Shown here in pieces: positions 60,071 to 64,000 of a stretch of 64,000 nucleotides of DNA (positions within the stretch are counted from its first letter, which is position 1; every line of letters begins with the position of its first letter). The translations under genes and the position numbers were made by a program. Source of the DNA: G963665085 sp963665085. GTDB taxonomy: Bacteria > Bacteroidota > Bacteroidia > Bacteroidales > JAAAOM01. A model generated the notes under the pieces. That model was not told the origin of the DNA. It did no database searches and was given only the letters and a program-made list of their open reading frames with translations. The DNA lies in NCBI GenBank assembly GCA_963665085.2, contig CAXXXS010000002.1, positions 1,364,001 to 1,428,000 of the forward strand. The letters are read 5' to 3'.

Positions 60071-61549
60071 TTAGTTTTTGAACAGACTCTCTTTTTCAGA
60101 TAATACTTTTTCTGTTACTAGCTCTGAAGCAGCATTTTTTGTTCTGAAATAAGAGACAAAAAAAAGTACTAGTAGTACAAGTGTTCCCAAAGCACCTATT
60201 AAATAAGATATACCTTTATCGAGTTGAAATCCTTCCGGTGCTATTAGAATATAGCTCACAACAATAAAACTCATAAAAAGCGAAGGAATCAATAAGAACA
60301 CAAATCCCCTGTTTGTTTTCATCATATAAACTGTGGCTGTCCAGAGTACTATAACGGATAATGTTTGGTTTGCCCAGCCAAAATATCGCCATACAATACC
60401 AAAATCAATTTTAGTTAGTGCAATACCAATAACAAATAAGGGTATTGTAATCATTAATCTCTTTACAAGTTTATCTTGTTTAATGTTGAAAGAATCAGAG
60501 ATTGTTAACCGTGCACTTCTAAAAGCAGTATCTCCTGATGTAATTGGAGCTGCAACAACACCTACAATTGCTAACATACCTCCTATTTTACCAAGTAAAG
60601 TATTGCAGATTTCATTTACAGCCCATGCCGCATTATGACCTTCAACTGCCATTGTATCTCCCAATTCTCTTACTCCTCCAAAAAAAGACATTGCAGCAGC
60701 TGCCCAAATCAGAGCAACAACTCCCTCTGCTATCATTGCACCAAAAAATATCTTCTTCCCATCTTTTTCATTCTCAAGGCATCTTGCCATTAATGGAGAT
60801 TGAGTTGAATGAAAACCAGAAATTGCTCCACAAGCTATCGTAATAAACAGCAAAGGAAAAACCGGAAATTTTGAGGGCTCACTATGCATGTTGGTTATGT
60901 TATGAAAAGTCAGGTTTGGCACAGGCAAACCATTAAATAAGATCATAACAAATATACCAACTGCCATGATAAGTAGCGTCAATCCAAATACAGGATAAAT
61001 CTTTCCAATTAACTTATCAATAGGAATAAGAGTTGCCAGAAAATAATATGCAAAAATTGCAATGATGAGTATTGGGACATCAATCCCTGCTATTGGAGAA
61101 AGAATACTTGCCGGACCTTTTACAAAAACAACACCAACCAGAACAAGAAGGAATACGGCAAAAATCCGCATAAAATTTTTAACTCCAATTCCCAGATATT
61201 GACCTACGATTTCCGGTATACTTGCACCTTTATGACGAATGGATAACATCCCTGAAAAATAATCGTGTACTCCACCGGCAAAAATTGCCCCAAACACAAT
61301 CCACAAAAAGGCTACAGGTCCCCATAATGCTCCAGCTATCGCTCCAAAAATTGGCCCTAAGCCAGCAATATTTAAAAATTGAATAAGAAAAATCTTACCA
61401 TTCTTCATGGGCATAAAGTCTACCCCATCATTTTCTGTTATAGCTGGTGTCTTACGTTCCGGGTCTGAACCAAATTTTCTATCTAGCCATGAGCCATAAA
61501 CAAAATACCCTATTACCAATGCTCCAATTGAAATTAAAAATGTGATCAT
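60071..61549 (-). CDS. cstA: CstA-family carbon starvation transporter
   Basis: 492 residues, about 13-14 membrane helices, shorter than E. coli CstA/BtsT (about 700) but typical for CstA in Bacteroidota. Motifs of the family: FLIQFLNIAGLGPIFGAIAGALWG, FAGGVHDYFSGMLSIRHKGASIPEI, IACGAISGFHSTQSPLMARCLENE and SGDTAFRSARLTISD. CstA/BtsT proteins import pyruvate or peptides during starvation. It is a single gene convergent with the disrupted tpx gene. A TATCTTTG box lies 30 bp upstream of the start. Confidence 0.88.
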   Translation of the reverse strand: MITFLISIGALVIGYFVYGSWLDRKFGSDPERKTPAITENDGVDFMPMKNGKIFLIQFLNIAGLGPIFGAIAGALWGPVAFLWIVFGAIFAGGVHDYFSGMLSIRHKGASIPEIVGQYLGIGVKNFMRIFAVFLLVLVGVVFVKGPASILSPIAGIDVPILIIAIFAYYFLATLIPIDKLIGKIYPVFGLTLLIMAVGIFVMILFNGLPVPNLTFHNITNMHSEPSKFPVFPLLFITIACGAISGFHSTQSPLMARCLENEKDGKKIFFGAMIAEGVVALIWAAAAMSFFGGVRELGDTMAVEGHNAAWAVNEICNTLLGKIGGMLAIVGVVAAPITSGDTAFRSARLTISDSFNIKQDKLVKRLMITIPLFVIGIALTKIDFGIVWRYFGWANQTLSVIVLWTATVYMMKTNRGFVFLLIPSLFMSFIVVSYILIAPEGFQLDKGISYLIGALGTLVLLVLFFVSYFRTKNAASELVTEKVLSEKESLFKN

Positions 61550-61578
61550 TTTTTTGTTAGTCTTTAGTTAATCGAGCG

Positions 61579-61586
61579 CAAAGATA
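61579..61586 (-). promoter_or_regulatory. Candidate -7 box for cstA
   Basis: On the - strand TATCTTTG matches TAnnTTTG, about 30 bp before the cstA ATG at 61549. The -33 element is not clear. Confidence 0.45.
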
Positions 61587-61606
61587 TATTTTAACATTTA
61601 TTTTCC

Positions 61607-63457
61607 TTATTCCATTAGTGTACCACCAAGATTATAATTCTGATGGTTTGGCAAATTAGGATTACCAATTCCTTTCCTCATAAAATCCTCCAAATCGGAG
61701 AAAAAACTCTGATAAACACCTCTTGGCTCAACACCTTTTTCCTTACAGATAGATGCGGCCATTCCGATAACTTCTCCCATCATTCCTCCGGTACGCATCA
61801 ATCTAACTGTTCCAAGCGCAACATGTGACACACTAATATCTCTTCCTGCCATCATTAAATTATTAATGTTTTTAGAATACAAACATCGATATGGAATAGG
61901 ATAAGGATAAATCTTAATATGTTTAGCAATTGATCTGAATTCTCCGTTCGGAAATAATTCTGAGTTCTTCGGATCTTTGTAATGTAAATCAATTGTCCAT
62001 GTTGTAGGTGCAGTGCCATCATCATAAACATTTGGAGTTGTCAGATCGAGTTCGGTAAGGATGTGATCACCAACAAGCCTTCTGGATTCTCTCTTACCAC
62101 CAATATATGCTACCCATTTTAATTTTTCATTAGCAAATTCCTCTTTTGATTCTGAATGATTCTTTATGTACGACCAATTAGAATAAACGACCAGCATTCC
62201 GTAATCACGTATCTTTTCAAACTCATTTATCATATCAATACCCATACCTGTCTCCCAATCCCAGTCTCCCCGGGTAATTGCATGGCATTTCTCTTCACTC
62301 ATTGGTATACCCCATTCTATATCCGGGAAAGAACTAGGCTCTTCCAGCTTTTCAGAAAACCATTGAACAGACACTCCCATGGTTAAATTATCTGCCTCTT
62401 CCGGAGCTGTTGGTTCATTAAAAATATCCCGGCTTTCTCGTCCTGACATATATTCTGCCCCTGCCAATGCACCAATTGCACCATCTCCGGTGCAGTCTGC
62501 AAACAAAGGTGCAACAAAACTATATTTCTTACCTGTTTCAATATTTTGGGCGATTACTTTTGTAATCTTTCCATTTTTAACCTCAACACCGTTGGCATGG
62601 CAATTTAAGAAAAGCGAAATATTCTCTTCTGCCAAAACTGCTTTCAGCTTCTTGTCATCTTCATAATAATCCTTTGGCTGTGCATTTCCACCTCTCTCTG
62701 GGCCAATTTCATTTACCAGATTACCCAAAGCAGGATAAGGATCTATATTTACCCTTGCCCCCAGATGAACACGAACTTCGGAACTGTTATTACCTCCTAA
62801 AACAGGTCGATTTTGAATCAGCGCAACTTTTACACCTAAACGGGCAGCAGAGATTGCTGCACAGGTTCCTGCCATTCCTCCACCAACGATAACAAAATCA
62901 TACTCACCGGCATTCTCTGGTTTTTCCGAAATATTAAGTTGTTTATTTCTAAACTTACTAAGATCTTTTATATCGTTTGGAGGAGAGAAGTTTGCATCTC
63001 TCGTTAAAATGATGGCATCACAACGTCCACTAAATCCTGTTAGATCGTGTAAAGCCAGTGTATATTCTTTTTTTGATAAAGAGAGTTTACCACTTTTTAT
63101 CCAGCTCCACTCCTCTTCTTCTGTCCCAAATACTTTATCAACGGGGTTTCCATCAATAAGTACCTGAAATTTTCCAGGAGCCTCTTTATTTGTCCAGTGA
63201 GCGACCCAATTTCGTGTTCGCACAAAGAGATAATAATCTCCAGGTTTGGGAATATTAACAGTTGTTGTTGCATCTTTTACAGGTATACCTAGTCCGTGAG
63301 CCATTAAATATGGAGAGCCCATCACATCCATAAATTGTTGATCGATAACCCAGCCTCCTTTGTCTTTAAAACTTTCAGCCTCGACTAAGATTGTCTGTGC
63401 TTTATTGTTTATCTGAAAGGATACAATTATTATAATAATCAAGAATACTTTTTTCAT
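61607..63457 (-). CDS. Secreted FAD-dependent oxidoreductase with N-terminal carbohydrate-binding-like domain
   Basis: 616 residues. A signal peptide (about 1-20) is followed by a beta-sandwich-like domain (about 24-155: ILVEAESFKDKGGWVIDQQF ... YTLALHDLTG) resembling carbohydrate-binding modules, then an FAD-binding domain (about 183-560) with the dinucleotide fold DFVIVGGGMAGTCAAISAARLGVKVALIQ and GGNNSSEVRVHLGA, APLFADCTGDGAIGALAG and NNLMMAGRDISVSH. FAD_oxidored-type proteins of this size often sit in polysaccharide-utilisation loci and may oxidise sugars or glycosides. It is 118 bp downstream of the next partial gene, same strand. The substrate is unknown. Confidence 0.82.
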   Translation of the reverse strand: MKKVFLIIIIIVSFQINNKAQTILVEAESFKDKGGWVIDQQFMDVMGSPYLMAHGLGIPVKDATTTVNIPKPGDYYLFVRTRNWVAHWTNKEAPGKFQVLIDGNPVDKVFGTEEEEWSWIKSGKLSLSKKEYTLALHDLTGFSGRCDAIILTRDANFSPPNDIKDLSKFRNKQLNISEKPENAGEYDFVIVGGGMAGTCAAISAARLGVKVALIQNRPVLGGNNSSEVRVHLGARVNIDPYPALGNLVNEIGPERGGNAQPKDYYEDDKKLKAVLAEENISLFLNCHANGVEVKNGKITKVIAQNIETGKKYSFVAPLFADCTGDGAIGALAGAEYMSGRESRDIFNEPTAPEEADNLTMGVSVQWFSEKLEEPSSFPDIEWGIPMSEEKCHAITRGDWDWETGMGIDMINEFEKIRDYGMLVVYSNWSYIKNHSESKEEFANEKLKWVAYIGGKRESRRLVGDHILTELDLTTPNVYDDGTAPTTWTIDLHYKDPKNSELFPNGEFRSIAKHIKIYPYPIPYRCLYSKNINNLMMAGRDISVSHVALGTVRLMRTGGMMGEVIGMAASICKEKGVEPRGVYQSFFSDLEDFMRKGIGNPNLPNHQNYNLGGTLME

Positions 63458-63575
63458 TTTCTTTATTTATTCAGTTTACATGATACCTTCTGAAATATCA
63501 GATTATTTTCTCATTTTTAAAGAGTTATATTGTCTACTTAACCTCATCCCAATAATTGAAGTTAGCTTTTCTTTC

Positions 63576-64000
63576 TTATTCATAAATCAACCAGGTTGTT
63601 GCTTTACAATCTTTATCTGAGGTAAATCTTATCCAGCGAGATTGAAATGCATCCGGGAATATATATTTAAATTCTTCGTTGGGTTTTACAGCAACCTCTT
63701 TGTATACCATCCATGAACCATGTCCTATTGGCTCCACCTCAATTCTGAAATTTACTGTCTCATTGGAATTATGAGAAATAGTTAATGATTTTTTATCGTA
63801 AAAACCAATTAAATACGGATCAGATGTCTCTCCAGCTTTTATTTGTGCATCTTTCCAGGGACCACCATGTCCAGTTGGTTTTCCCAACTCCCATAAATCA
63901 TCAATTACACCTGCCCATATCTTTGCATTTCCATCTTCTGACACAAAAATATGTTCTCCATCAGCAGTAGCATTCTTTTCAACCCCTGTCATTATTAACA
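63576..64000 (-). CDS. C-terminal part of a protein cut by the window edge
   Basis: The frame stays open to the window end (no stop upstream of the internal ATG at 63992), so the N-terminus lies outside. The visible 141 residues read WAGVIDDLWELGKPTGHGGPWKDAQIKAGETSDPYLIGFYDKKSLTIS ... EFKYIFPDAFQSRWIRFTSDKDC ... WLIYE. The beta-rich, Trp/Gly-rich pattern suggests the end of a secreted carbohydrate-active or binding protein. No family recognised. It is upstream of the FAD oxidoreductase gene and may share its operon. Confidence 0.6.
   Translation of the reverse strand, partial: LIMTGVEKNATADGEHIFVSEDGNAKIWAGVIDDLWELGKPTGHGGPWKDAQIKAGETSDPYLIGFYDKKSLTISHNSNETVNFRIEVEPIGHGSWMVYKEVAVKPNEEFKYIFPDAFQSRWIRFTSDKDCKATTWLIYE

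Noticed and set aside
1..64000. tRNA, rRNA or prophage genes
   Set aside because: Intergenic stretches were read for cloverleaf-like and T-loop consensus patterns and phage gene strings; none was found.

Overview
The window looks like chromosomal DNA of a Bacteroidota bacterium, probably order Marinilabiliales or a related Bacteroidales lineage (order is inference). Supporting signs: several secreted proteins ending in a type IX secretion (T9SS) type A sorting domain; a low-GC sequence with few Shine-Dalgarno motifs; Bacteroidota-type -7 promoter boxes (TAnnTTTG); FtsQ/FtsL/FtsI of the Bacteroidota type; and LemA/DUF3137, DUF2490, DUF4434 and LytTR families common in this phylum. No rRNA, tRNA, CRISPR array or prophage was seen.

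Layout. 1-4.7 kb (+): two T9SS cargo proteins, the first cut by the window edge and built of six exact 243-bp repeats, the second a seven-repeat propeller-like protein. 4.7-9.8 kb (-): a sugar-uptake operon (ROK regulator, DUF4434 protein, MFS sugar porter, AGE-family epimerase) headed by a perfect 21-bp-arm palindrome. 10-10.8 kb (+): an ATP-cone plus Mrr-like nuclease. 11.1-16.3 kb (+): a VTC-domain / DUF4956 / outer-membrane protein / CotH / DUF2490 operon. 16.3-20 kb: OpgC-type acyltransferase, an anaerobic sulfatase-maturase-like radical SAM enzyme and a Tat-exported dienelactone hydrolase. 20.3-23.6 kb (+): a third T9SS cargo protein with seven propeller repeats and eight exact 165-bp repeats. 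23.7-29.2 kb (-): an envelope operon with a lipoprotein, LemA, DUF3137 and three secreted proteins of unknown function. 29.2-32.4 kb (-): a stand-alone LytTR protein and a LytTR/LytS two-component system. 32.7-48.2 kb (-): the complete dcw division and cell-wall cluster from mraZ to ftsZ, with an apparent MraZ operator at its head and a terminator at its end. 48.5-57 kb: mixed genes (acyltransferase, lipoproteins, HEAT protein, cupin, beta-helix protein, cytidylate-kinase-like protein, MATE pump). 57.3-59.6 kb: a thiol peroxidase gene (tpx) split by a 1.85-kb insertion sequence, with the target duplication still readable. 60-64 kb (-): CstA, a secreted FAD-dependent oxidoreductase and the C-terminus of another protein cut by the window end.

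How the genes work together: the dcw block makes lipid-linked peptidoglycan precursor (MurC/D/E, MraY, MurG), polymerises and crosslinks it (FtsW, FtsI) and places it at the septum (FtsZ, FtsA, FtsQ, FtsL). The 4.7-9.8 kb operon probably imports and isomerises a sugar under ROK control. The least understood multi-gene units are the VTC/DUF4956/CotH operon and the LemA/DUF3137 operon. In the latter, two adjacent secreted proteins share an apparently undescribed C-terminal domain. All family assignments come from reading the sequence and recall; no database search was run.
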